From contig JAHISI010000018.1 in the NCBI GenBank assembly GCA_018818345.1, positions 1 to 11,329 of the forward strand: 11,329 nucleotides of DNA, read 5' to 3'. The notes under the pieces are model-generated. The model saw only the letters and a list, made by a program, of their open reading frames with translations. It had not been told where the DNA came from and did not search any database. The DNA is from Patescibacteria group bacterium. GTDB taxonomy: Bacteria > Patescibacteriota > Dojkabacteria > SC72. The position numbers and the translations under genes are program-made. Positions 5,528 through 11,329 of the stretch are shown here, one piece after another; within the stretch, counting starts at the first letter, position 1; each line of letters opens with the position of its first letter.

Positions 5528-6225
5528 TGAATTAGTGTTCCTGATTTAATAATCTCTTCGACAGTTGCTTTTTCCTTCAGAACTTCGCCACCACATATGA
5601 AGAAAGATATACCTTTTTTCAAACAAAACTGTGCACAGGTAACATCAATTGGAATATTTTTGTTAGCTTCTTGAACCGCACCATCGGTAATATTGAATAG
5701 TCCTGCATATTCAGTCCATGTTAAATCAGTAAATGGTTTCGCATTAGAATTTACCTTTGGATCAGAGTCATATACATAATCTATGTTTGAGATCTTGTAA
5801 ACAGTATCTGCATCTAACATATCTGCAAAGATTGCAGCATCCATATCAGAACTCCAACCCACTTTCAATCCTCCACTAATCAACGTCCTATTCTTTTCCT
5901 CCAGTAGAAATTCATAGGCATCACCTATTCTTTTAGGTATATATGAATCAACATCTTCAAGATAGCCCTGTATTATCGCTGCATTAGTTTGAGTGACAGA
6001 CATAGCAATATTATGTAGATATTCCTTTTCAGTAATATTGTTTCCAATTCTTCTCTGTAAATCTCTTGAAAGAGCACCACCACCTGTTACTATGACAATC
6101 TTGTCATATTCTTCTTTATGTTGAATATACCAATCCTTAAATTTCTTTAATATTGGGAAATTAATATCAAGGTTAGAATCAAACAATATCGATCCCCCTA
6201 TCTTCACAACTATTTTTTTAGCCAT
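5524..6225 (-). CDS. pyrH: UMP kinase-like amino-acid-kinase family protein, archaeal-like type
   Basis: It probably phosphorylates UMP to UDP with ATP in pyrimidine nucleotide synthesis. The amino-acid-kinase fold is shown by KIVVKIGGSIL (4-14), VTGGGALSRDL (47-57), SGGLKVGWSSDMDAAIFADML (117-137, near the substrate site) and the nucleotide-binding run ADTVYKISNIDYVYDSDPK (139-157). Residue spacing and the GGGALSRD form look closer to archaeal UMP kinases than to standard bacterial PyrH, which has GNPFFTTD. A different specificity within the family cannot be excluded from sequence alone. At 233 residues it is normal in length. Its ATG overlaps the upstream stop as TAATG and lacks a Shine-Dalgarno, so translation is probably coupled. 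Confidence 0.82.
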   Translation of the reverse strand: MAKKIVVKIGGSILFDSNLDINFPILKKFKDWYIQHKEEYDKIVIVTGGGALSRDLQRRIGNNITEKEYLHNIAMSVTQTNAAIIQGYLEDVDSYIPKRIGDAYEFLLEEKNRTLISGGLKVGWSSDMDAAIFADMLDADTVYKISNIDYVYDSDPKVNSNAKPFTDLTWTEYAGLFNITDGAVQEANKNIPIDVTCAQFCLKKGISFFICGGEVLKEKATVEEIIKSGTLIH

Positions 6226-7022
6226 TAAATTGTAAGTATTAATATTAAAGCTAATACAACATACAAAAATGGAAGTATGTAATCTACGAGATGGATTTTG
6301 CCTGAGAATCTAATATTCCACATTGATATGACTAGGTAGAAGGCTAAGGCGGCAACAAGAGGTATTACAAATATGTTTGTACTCCAGAAGATTACAGTTA
6401 TACAGGTTATGAAGATAGCACTAAGTTTGGATATTAGGATTTCTACGAAACCCAGCTTTTTATGTAGCTTCAATGAAAAGAGCAGAAGTACCAATGTTGT
6501 AACAAAGAGGACTAAGGCAAAAATCCACATTGAAAGTCCTACTCTTACAAAGATATTGGTAAGAAGGTATAGGATGGTTATGCATATGAAATCGAAGATA
6601 GCCCTAGTTGCATTAGCTACAGAATAGATTTTGTTCAGAGAACTTTTTACATTCAGGAAGAGGATTAGGAAAAGTACCATACATATTCCTAAAACAACGT
6701 GACCAAGTAGTACATTTCGGTTGAAGTAAAGAAAGGCAAGGATAGCGATATAGAAGAGTAAAGGTAACACAAAGTAGCTAAAGAATCTCTCTTTGAGAGA
6801 TATCCTAACAATTACATCGCTGTACTTTGAAATCTTTCTTCCTGAATATAGTCTAAATGTCCTGATGAACCAAGTTTCGAGTAGTAACACCCCTAATCCA
6901 CCCGTTATCGTGAGAGCTATGCCTCTTGTATTTAGAACTAAATAGCTGAAGAACTCCGTTATAGCTAGGAGTATGAATAGATATATAATATCGTTTTGTA
7001 CTTTTAACCTATATTTTTTCAC
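6225..7022 (-). CDS. Polytopic membrane protein of unknown function
   Basis: I do not recognise the family. The 265-residue protein has about eight or nine hydrophobic segments, roughly at 11-30, 36-53, 80-100, 105-124, 140-160, 162-184, 197-214, 216-235 and 246-264, with short basic loops (for example GRKISKY at 61-67). No cytoplasmic domain, catalytic motif or transporter signature is evident. The start is GTG at 7022; no ATG in frame upstream and no clear Shine-Dalgarno are present, so the start is moderately certain. It lies 15 nt after the CAP-protein gene and overlaps the UMP-kinase start by one base, so the three are probably one transcription unit. A role linked to the surface CAP protein is plausible but unproven. 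Confidence 0.8.
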   Translation of the reverse strand: MKKYRLKVQNDIIYLFILLAITEFFSYLVLNTRGIALTITGGLGVLLLETWFIRTFRLYSGRKISKYSDVIVRISLKERFFSYFVLPLLFYIAILAFLYFNRNVLLGHVVLGICMVLFLILFLNVKSSLNKIYSVANATRAIFDFICITILYLLTNIFVRVGLSMWIFALVLFVTTLVLLLFSLKLHKKLGFVEILISKLSAIFITCITVIFWSTNIFVIPLVAALAFYLVISMWNIRFSGKIHLVDYILPFLYVVLALILILTI

Positions 7023-7037
7023 TGGGCAGTAAAATCT

Positions 7038-8414
7038 TTAATTAATTAAACCTGTAAATCCATTAAATATTGCTATTGTTAATATTAACCACCATGTCCC
7101 TATCGTAAATAAGTCTCCTGTTATATCTTTTAATTTTCCCTTTTTCCAGTATACAAAAATTTCAATACACAACAATACAAAGATCAACGAAACAATCCCA
7201 ATACTGATTTGATCTCCTACGTTTGCATTCGTAAGACTTAAAAATATACTCGCACCTTTACTACTTCCTTCATCAGGGAAATATTCAGTAATATCCAATT
7301 GAGCAATATTTCCTTGTAAATCGGAAGCCATAATTACAACTTTGTTTCCTAATCCCTTCACAGGGACTTCAACAATTATCTCTGTTTTATTCTCTGATGT
7401 GACAGGGATCGTTACAGATCCATTTATTATTCTCAAATCTGTCCATGTATCATCTATCTTAAAGCTCAATACATATACATCATCTGAGAGTTTTACAGAT
7501 ATGGAAGAAGTAGAAATCTGAGGAGGAGTTGAGTCTACTGTAAAATCAACTTTTTCAGATACCGTACTTTCCCCCTTTATCTGTGCTTTAAGAATATGAG
7601 ATCCCTCAGACCAGTCACTTCCTTTGTCAAACTCCCAGTTACTACTGTTTGATGATGTCTCTCCAACAACTTCTGATTGATCATATACTTGTACTGTATA
7701 CTCACCATCACTATTTGTGACCTCTCCTTTTACATTAATCCCTGGGTCTGTAGATATTGAGGATTGAGAAGGAGATGTAATCATGATGCTTTTGATATCT
7801 CCATGTTCAGTTCCAATGACTGTTCCACCTGACGTTGTTGTTTTAGTGGTACCTACGGTGGCACTAGCGACCTCTGTAGTAAGATTTCCAAACATTTGGA
7901 CTACTAGGGTCGTTTGCTTCCCTAGGAGCACTCCTTGGACCACAGCCACTCCAATATCCTTGTAATTTGCACTCATAATATTGGCTGCATGTGTTGGGCT
8001 TGCCATCCATGCTTCATGTACACCTTCAGCAGTTTGAAAACCTTTCGCGAGATTTTCTCCAGCATAGACATAGTCATAGCCCTCGGCACGTATAAACTGC
8101 CATGGGGTTTCTCCATTAGGACCGAAGTGATCCCAATATTGTTCTTCAAACATGTTGTTTGCCTTAGCTAATGCAGCTGCAGCTAGTTTGGAATTATCTT
8201 TGAGTGTATTTAAGCCATTTGCAGATCTCTCCTGATTTGTAAGCGATATGATATTGCTTGGTGTAATATTACTTGCCTGTGCTTGATCTATGCCAAACAC
8301 TCCACCAAAACTATTAACAAATACTAAAAGAAGGGAATACGCTACCAAAGCTATTTTTCTTAAGAGGTAAGGTTTGTACTTATTCTGTTGAGTTGGAATA
8401 AAGAAGTTCTTCAT
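7038..8414 (-). CDS. Membrane-anchored extracellular CAP/SCP-domain protein with Ig-like repeats
   Basis: The 458-residue protein is exported: a basic N-terminus, hydrophobic segment 21-42 and a possible signal-peptidase site after AQA (45-47). A CAP (SCP/PR1/YkwD-like) domain covers about 53-178 with the four conserved CAP residues visible: H96 (WDHFG), E120 (AGENLAKG), E134 (HEAW) and H142 (SPTHAANIM). A Thr/Ser-rich linker (about 180-200) leads to two beta-sandwich, Ig-like regions (about 207-294 and 297-378). Two hydrophobic segments near the C-terminus (403-423 and 434-456) should anchor it in the membrane. Function is unknown; bacterial CAP domains are surface or cell-wall-associated. 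No Shine-Dalgarno is seen, and a TATAAA just upstream suggests a very short leader. Confidence 0.88.
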   Translation of the reverse strand: MKNFFIPTQQNKYKPYLLRKIALVAYSLLLVFVNSFGGVFGIDQAQASNITPSNIISLTNQERSANGLNTLKDNSKLAAAALAKANNMFEEQYWDHFGPNGETPWQFIRAEGYDYVYAGENLAKGFQTAEGVHEAWMASPTHAANIMSANYKDIGVAVVQGVLLGKQTTLVVQMFGNLTTEVASATVGTTKTTTSGGTVIGTEHGDIKSIMITSPSQSSISTDPGINVKGEVTNSDGEYTVQVYDQSEVVGETSSNSSNWEFDKGSDWSEGSHILKAQIKGESTVSEKVDFTVDSTPPQISTSSISVKLSDDVYVLSFKIDDTWTDLRIINGSVTIPVTSENKTEIIVEVPVKGLGNKVVIMASDLQGNIAQLDITEYFPDEGSSKGASIFLSLTNANVGDQISIGIVSLIFVLLCIEIFVYWKKGKLKDITGDLFTIGTWWLILTIAIFNGFTGLIN

Positions 8415-8422
8415 ATTGGGCG

Positions 8423-8428
8423 TTTATA
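8423..8428 (-). promoter_or_regulatory. Possible -10 element of the CAP-protein operon
   Basis: TATAAA on the minus strand (5 of 6; within TATATAAA) lies 8 nt before ATG 8414. If used, transcription would begin almost at the start codon, giving a leaderless or nearly leaderless mRNA, consistent with the absent Shine-Dalgarno. No clear -35. Confidence 0.3.
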
Positions 8429-8507
8429 TATTTATTCAGTTTAAGGTATTTAAACGAAATAGTCGAGTTATTTCTAAGAAAAATTCTGAATCTATTTTAA
8501 AAAGCAT

Positions 8508-8531
8508 AAGGACCCATTTTATTGGGTCCTT
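8508..8531 (-). terminator. Rho-independent terminator of the HU gene
   Basis: A perfect 9-bp stem, AAGGACCCA (8508-8516) with TGGGTCCTT (8523-8531), has a 6-nt loop. On the minus strand it is followed by ATGCTTTTT, suiting termination downstream of the HU gene (which ends at 8569) and insulating the CAP operon. On the plus strand TTTT also follows, so it may act in both directions. Confidence 0.75.
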
Positions 8532-8568
8532 TTCATTTACCTTATCTGCAAATAAATACCGGCGGTAC

Positions 8569-8838
8569 TTACTTTACTGCAGCCTTCAAAGCCTTTCCAG
8601 GTTTGAATGCTGGAACTTTTGTCTCAGGTAATTGAATCTTTGCAAGAGTCTTAGGATTGATTCCTGTTCTTGCTGCTCTTGTTCTGACTTCAAATTTACC
8701 GAAACCTGTCAAAAGAACAGGTTCACCGTTCTTTAGAGATCCAGAGATTGCTTCTAGAACTGCGTCCAAAGCATCACCTGCTTGTCTCTTTGTTAAACCT
8801 GTTGATGCAATTTTATCAACTAAATCTTTTTTCAACAT
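8569..8838 (-). CDS. hup: HU/IHF-family DNA-binding protein
   Basis: A small nucleoid protein that binds and bends DNA as a dimer. At 89 residues it has the standard HU length. The N-terminal helices read MLKKDLVDKIASTGLTKRQAGDALDAVLEAI, followed by VLLTGFGKFEVRTRAARTGINP (41-62), the conserved beta region and start of the DNA-binding arm with RAARTGINPKT, and the C-terminal VPAFKPGKALKAAVK. The tip shows the INP motif whose proline intercalates into DNA. It is a single-gene unit: a near-ideal AAAGGAGG lies 8 nt before the ATG, a candidate promoter lies upstream and a strong terminator downstream. Confidence 0.97.
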   Translation of the reverse strand: MLKKDLVDKIASTGLTKRQAGDALDAVLEAISGSLKNGEPVLLTGFGKFEVRTRAARTGINPKTLAKIQLPETKVPAFKPGKALKAAVK

Positions 8839-8846
8839 AATGATGG

Positions 8847-8854
8847 CCTCCTTT
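8847..8854 (-). promoter_or_regulatory. Strong Shine-Dalgarno of the HU gene
   Basis: AAAGGAGG, 8 nt before ATG 8838, is the best ribosome-binding site in the window. It implies that the ribosomes keep an ordinary anti-Shine-Dalgarno, although many neighbouring genes lack one. Confidence 0.85.
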
Positions 8855-8881
8855 CTTAAGAGATACTATGCCAGATGCCAA

Positions 8882-8910
8882 ATATTAATAGGGTCTCTGT
8901 GCATATCCAA
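8882..8910 (-). promoter_or_regulatory. Candidate promoter of the HU gene
   Basis: TTGGAT (8910-8905), a 17-nt spacer and TAATAT (8887-8882) on the minus strand. The -10 and spacing match the greA promoter; the -35 is weak (3 of 6). Confidence 0.4.
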
Positions 8911-9162
8911 CTTAAAAATAGGTTATATCAAGCTAATCGTCAAGCATATGTTTTACTACAGGACCGATGCAGATATGTACAAAAACTTTGTTACGATGGG
9001 CTTTCTGAATGATTCAAAATTTGAAACATAAAAGCTAAGCTTAAATTGTTAGAAAACACAAAAAACTAGTGATTTTGCCTTTATTAAAGCGTTTCCACGC
9101 ACATAGCTATATGTTTCATTATCTAAAGAAACTTCAGCTAAGCATTGGTATATCGAACAAAA

Positions 9163-9190
9163 AGGGGAAGCATATAACTGTGCTTCCCCT
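9163..9190 (-). terminator. Rho-independent terminator of rny
   Basis: A perfect 10-bp stem, AGGGGAAGCA (9163-9172) with TGCTTCCCCT (9181-9190), and an 8-nt loop. On the minus strand it is followed by TTTTTG, 36 nt after the rny stop codon. Confidence 0.85.
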
Positions 9191-9225
9191 ATAGCAATAA
9201 CTACTAGAAGATACGCCCTAAAAGG

Positions 9226-10746
9226 CTATCTTGCTACTTCTACTGCTCTTGTTTCCCTAATTACAGTGACCTCAACATTGCCTGGATAGCTCTGTGTTTT
9301 CTCAATAGCTTCTGCAATTTTCTTTGCCATCACCTTTGCTTCATCGTCTGAGACCATAACTGGTTTAACAATTACTCTCAATTCTCGACCTGCTCTGATA
9401 GCGAAGACATCATCTATTTTGTCACCCGCTACATCCTTTGCAGCATTTTCGATACCTTCGATTCTCTGTATATACTGCTCGTAGCTATCTTTTCTAGCAC
9501 CTGGTCTTGAACCAGAGATTGCATCTGCAAGATATACTACAACAGCTTCTACAGATGTAGGCTCGATATCAAGATGGTGAGACTCAATAGCATTAACAAG
9601 TTTGTCATTTAATAGATACTTTCTAGCTACCTGTCCTGAAATATGATGGTGAGGGAGATCAACCTTGTGAGTTAGAACTTTACCAACATCATGAAGTAAT
9701 GCAGCTCTCTTTACCAAAGTTACATCTGCACCAATTTCTGCAGCCAATACCTCTGCTAATCGTATAACTTCAATTGTATGAGACATCAAAGATTGTCCAT
9801 AACTGGTTCGATATTTCATCTTACCAATTAGTTTCAAAAGACCAATATCAATATCTGGCCATCCTGCTTCTTCTGCAAGAATTTCACCATTTTTCTTAAT
9901 TTCTAATGAAATTTCATTCTTTGCTTTTCTTACACATTCTTCAATAGCTCCTGGATGGATTCTTCCATCTCCTATGAGCTTAGTCATAGCTACAAAAGCT
10001 ATTTCTCTTCTCAATGGATCAAATGAGGAAAGACCTATGGAAGTTGGAGATTCATCTACGATGACATCAACTCCTGTGATCTGTTCAAATGCTCGAATAT
10101 TTCTACCCTCTTTACCAATGATTCTTCCCTTAACTTTCTCATCCTCAACCTTAATACTCTTTGTAGTAGTCTCACCAACATAGTCGGTAGCAACTCTCTG
10201 CATTGAGTCAACGAGGATATGTTTTGCTTTTTCGTCAGCGATAGCTTCAATATTCTTTTCAGCTTGTCTAATTTTCTGAGCTTCAAATCCCTTAAGATCC
10301 TCTTCTATTTCCTTCTTAAACTTCTCAGTAGCTTCCTCTCTTGGAAGACCAGAGATTTTTTCTAATTCTGTCTTAAGTTGAGTTCGAGTATCTTCTACTC
10401 GTTTCAAAGCCTCTTTTAATTCTCCTTCTTTAGATTCTAATTCTCCACTCTTGTCATCTAAAATCTTGGATCTTTTGTTTAAGGTTTTTTCTCTTTCGAT
10501 TAAGATTTCCTCATGCTCCGTATTCTCTCTTCGCATGTCTTTTAATCTCTTCTCTTCTCTCTCTCGAAGTTCTGCCATTTCATTTTCGGCATCTTCAAAC
10601 TTCTTACTCATCATTTTTTTTGCGGCTGCTTCTATCTCTGCTTCAGGTATTTTGTTAACGTTTACCCACTTAAATACGTATTTAAGTACAGCGACAGAGC
10701 CTCCAGCACTTGCCAATATGGCAACAATTATTGCTAATGCTTCCAT
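9226..10746 (-). CDS. rny: Ribonuclease Y
   Basis: A membrane-anchored endoribonuclease that initiates mRNA decay in bacteria without, or alongside, RNase E. The 506 residues follow the family order: an N-terminal membrane segment (about 3-24), a long charged coiled coil (about 35-190), a KH RNA-binding domain with GRIIGKEGRNIRAFE (207-221), and an HD phosphohydrolase domain with H323 in MSHTIEV, the metal-binding LLHDVGK (350-356; H352, D353), ESHH (388-391) and LADAISGSRPGAR (406-418). The C-terminus VTVIRETRAVEVAR matches the conserved family end, so the protein is complete. ATG 10746 is chosen because it starts the membrane segment; only a weak GAGAG precedes it. It is monocistronic with a strong terminator and a long structured upstream region. 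Confidence 0.97.
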   Translation of the reverse strand: MEALAIIVAILASAGGSVAVLKYVFKWVNVNKIPEAEIEAAAKKMMSKKFEDAENEMAELREREEKRLKDMRRENTEHEEILIEREKTLNKRSKILDDKSGELESKEGELKEALKRVEDTRTQLKTELEKISGLPREEATEKFKKEIEEDLKGFEAQKIRQAEKNIEAIADEKAKHILVDSMQRVATDYVGETTTKSIKVEDEKVKGRIIGKEGRNIRAFEQITGVDVIVDESPTSIGLSSFDPLRREIAFVAMTKLIGDGRIHPGAIEECVRKAKNEISLEIKKNGEILAEEAGWPDIDIGLLKLIGKMKYRTSYGQSLMSHTIEVIRLAEVLAAEIGADVTLVKRAALLHDVGKVLTHKVDLPHHHISGQVARKYLLNDKLVNAIESHHLDIEPTSVEAVVVYLADAISGSRPGARKDSYEQYIQRIEGIENAAKDVAGDKIDDVFAIRAGRELRVIVKPVMVSDDEAKVMAKKIAEAIEKTQSYPGNVEVTVIRETRAVEVAR

Positions 10747-10801
10747 TATGCTCTCTATTTAAAATTTAATATGTCCCCTTAAACGCTTTTGTGAAATGAA
10801 A

Positions 10802-10815
10802 CAGCCGAAGGGCTG
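10802..10815. terminator. Small hairpin between tgt and rny, possible terminator
   Basis: A 5-bp stem, CAGCC (10802-10806) with GGCTG (10811-10815), and a 4-nt loop. On the minus strand it is followed by TTTCATTTC, a weak U-run that could end tgt transcripts. On the plus strand CTTTTT follows, a better run, but no plus-strand gene reads into it. It may instead be part of the rny leader. Confidence 0.4.
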
Positions 10816-10836
10816 CTTTTTAATGAATTACTTTCT

Positions 10837-10870
10837 TTAATTTTATTAGAAATCGATTTCATAAAATTAA
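10837..10870. repeat. 34-bp near-palindrome upstream of rny
   Basis: Ten bases at 10837-10846 pair with 10861-10870, and six more (GAAATC at 10849-10854 with GATTTC at 10855-10860) form the centre; only two bases (10847-10848) are unpaired. It is very AT-rich. It is about 90 bp before rny and could be an operator or cruciform. Confidence 0.7.
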
Positions 10871-10872
10871 CA

Positions 10873-10930
10873 ATCATTACAAATACATTCAATAGTATAA
10901 AAGTGTTTAATCATAGGACTTTGTAATGAT
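10873..10930. repeat. 11-bp inverted repeat flanking a possible rny promoter
   Basis: ATCATTACAAA (10873-10883) is the exact reverse complement of TTTGTAATGAT (10920-10930), with 36 bp between. A TATACT -10-like hexamer on the minus strand (10899-10894) lies between the arms. The layout suits a regulator binding both sides of a promoter, or a large stem-loop in read-through RNA. Confidence 0.65.
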
Positions 10931-10962
10931 ATCATTTTTATGGGAATTCCTCAACGACAAGA

Positions 10963-11329
10963 TTAGAGACTAGAATTTAGTCCCTCTATCAACCTCTGGT
11001 AATATCTCAAATTGTGTATAGTAGCTAAGGTCATACCCGTAGCTTCACCCACCTTAAGCATCTGATGCACATATGCCCTACTATGATTCTTACAAGTATA
11101 GCAATCACATTTAGAATCAATAGGCCTCTCATCAATAGCATAATCCTGATTGGTAATCCTTAAAACCTCATCATCAATATCAGAAGAATACAAAGTACCA
11201 TGTCTAGCGTTTCTAGTAACAAGTACAGTATCAAAAACCGTATATCCTATCTTTGCGGCTCTACGAATATCCTCAGGCTTCCCCACTCCCATTGCATACT
11301 TAAACTTATCCTTTGGGGTATTATCTATA
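10963..11329 (-). CDS. tgt: tRNA-guanine transglycosylase, C-terminal part (5' end beyond window)
   Basis: Tgt exchanges the guanine at position 34 of GUN-anticodon tRNAs for preQ1 (or queuine), the key insertion step of queuosine modification. The open frame runs to the window edge, so 122 residues are visible out of about 370-380. They include YAMGVGKPEDI, the catalytic segment VFDTVLVTRNARHGTLY with the nucleophilic aspartate of the FDxV motif, the zinc site CDCYTCKNHSRAYVHQM (three cysteines; the matching histidine is expected in the following IHN segment), and the terminal ATIHNLRYYQRLIEGL. The C-terminus is intact. It is upstream of rny in the same direction but 216 bp away. Confidence 0.96.
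   Translation of the reverse strand, partial: IDNTPKDKFKYAMGVGKPEDIRRAAKIGYTVFDTVLVTRNARHGTLYSSDIDDEVLRITNQDYAIDERPIDSKCDCYTCKNHSRAYVHQMLKVGEATGMTLATIHNLRYYQRLIEGLNSSL

Larger units (their letters stand above)
8839..9225. other. 387-bp spacer between rny and the HU gene, no gene recognised
   Basis: Apart from the HU signals at its left end and the rny terminator at its right end, roughly 8911-9160 is AT-rich sequence without a tRNA, a recognisable RNA or a convincing ORF. A short direct repeat AGCTAAGC occurs twice (about 9033 and 9137). It could hold a small RNA, but nothing specific supports one. Confidence 0.5.

Noticed and set aside
8948..9031. 27-codon plus-strand ORF starting MFYYRTDADMYKNF in the rny-hup spacer
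   Set aside because: There is no Shine-Dalgarno, no promoter in a sensible position, and the length is expected by chance in AT-rich DNA.
10056..10286. Extra ORFs on both strands within rny
   Set aside because: They are shadows in other frames of the complete RNase Y coding sequence with KH and HD motifs.
1..11329. CRISPR array, phage or transposon genes, defence system
   Set aside because: No spaced direct repeats, integrase, transposase, nuclease-toxin or Cas motifs were seen; the content is housekeeping throughout.

Overview
The window is an AT-rich bacterial chromosomal segment (roughly mid-30s % GC by eye) made almost entirely of compact housekeeping genes. Short versions of several universal proteins (a 427-residue GlyRS, a 216-residue TrmD without its usual C-terminal tail), an archaeal-like UMP kinase, a membrane-anchored CAP-domain surface protein, tight gene packing and inconsistent Shine-Dalgarno use together suggest a Patescibacteria (Candidate Phyla Radiation) genome. 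That placement is inferred from gene character, not from a marker tree. TGA acts as a stop (metallopeptidase gene, 4231-4233), so the UGA=Gly code of Gracilibacteria/SR1 is not indicated.

Left part (1-3506): the lysyl-tRNA synthetase gene (minus, cut by the window edge) and the glycyl-tRNA synthetase gene (plus) diverge from a ~380-bp spacer. The spacer holds two nearly identical extended -10 promoters, a 17-bp inverted repeat and a perfect 22-bp palindrome. glyS meets a divergent GreA-family gene tail to tail with a 15-bp overlap.

Middle (3507-6225): on the minus strand a tRNA-Glu(CUC) is followed after 23 nt by a small HExxH metallopeptidase gene, which overlaps trmD by ATGA. A canonical greA lies on the plus strand beyond the tRNA and ends in a 4-bp tail-to-tail overlap with a UMP-kinase gene. 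The window therefore has two GreA-family paralogues about 1.5 kb apart, one with a normal coiled-coil tip and one with a very acidic, Gfh1-like tip.

Right-middle (5524-8414, minus): a probable operon of a CAP/SCP-domain surface protein with membrane anchors, a polytopic membrane protein of unknown function (GTG start) and the UMP kinase. Right (8508-11329, minus): an HU-family gene with an ideal Shine-Dalgarno and a strong terminator, a gene-free 387-bp spacer, rny (RNase Y) with its own terminator, a 216-bp spacer rich in inverted repeats, and the 3' part of tgt, cut by the window edge.

Functionally the genes cover tRNA charging (LysRS, GlyRS), tRNA modification (TrmD, Tgt), a tRNA, transcription elongation (two Gre factors), RNA decay (RNase Y), nucleoid structure (HU), pyrimidine nucleotide supply (UMP kinase) and the cell surface (CAP protein plus membrane protein). 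I see no phage, transposase, CRISPR or defence genes. The items most worth following up are the acidic GreA paralogue, the mirrored lysS/glyS control region, the tRNA with C at position 55, and the tRNA-metallopeptidase-trmD cluster.
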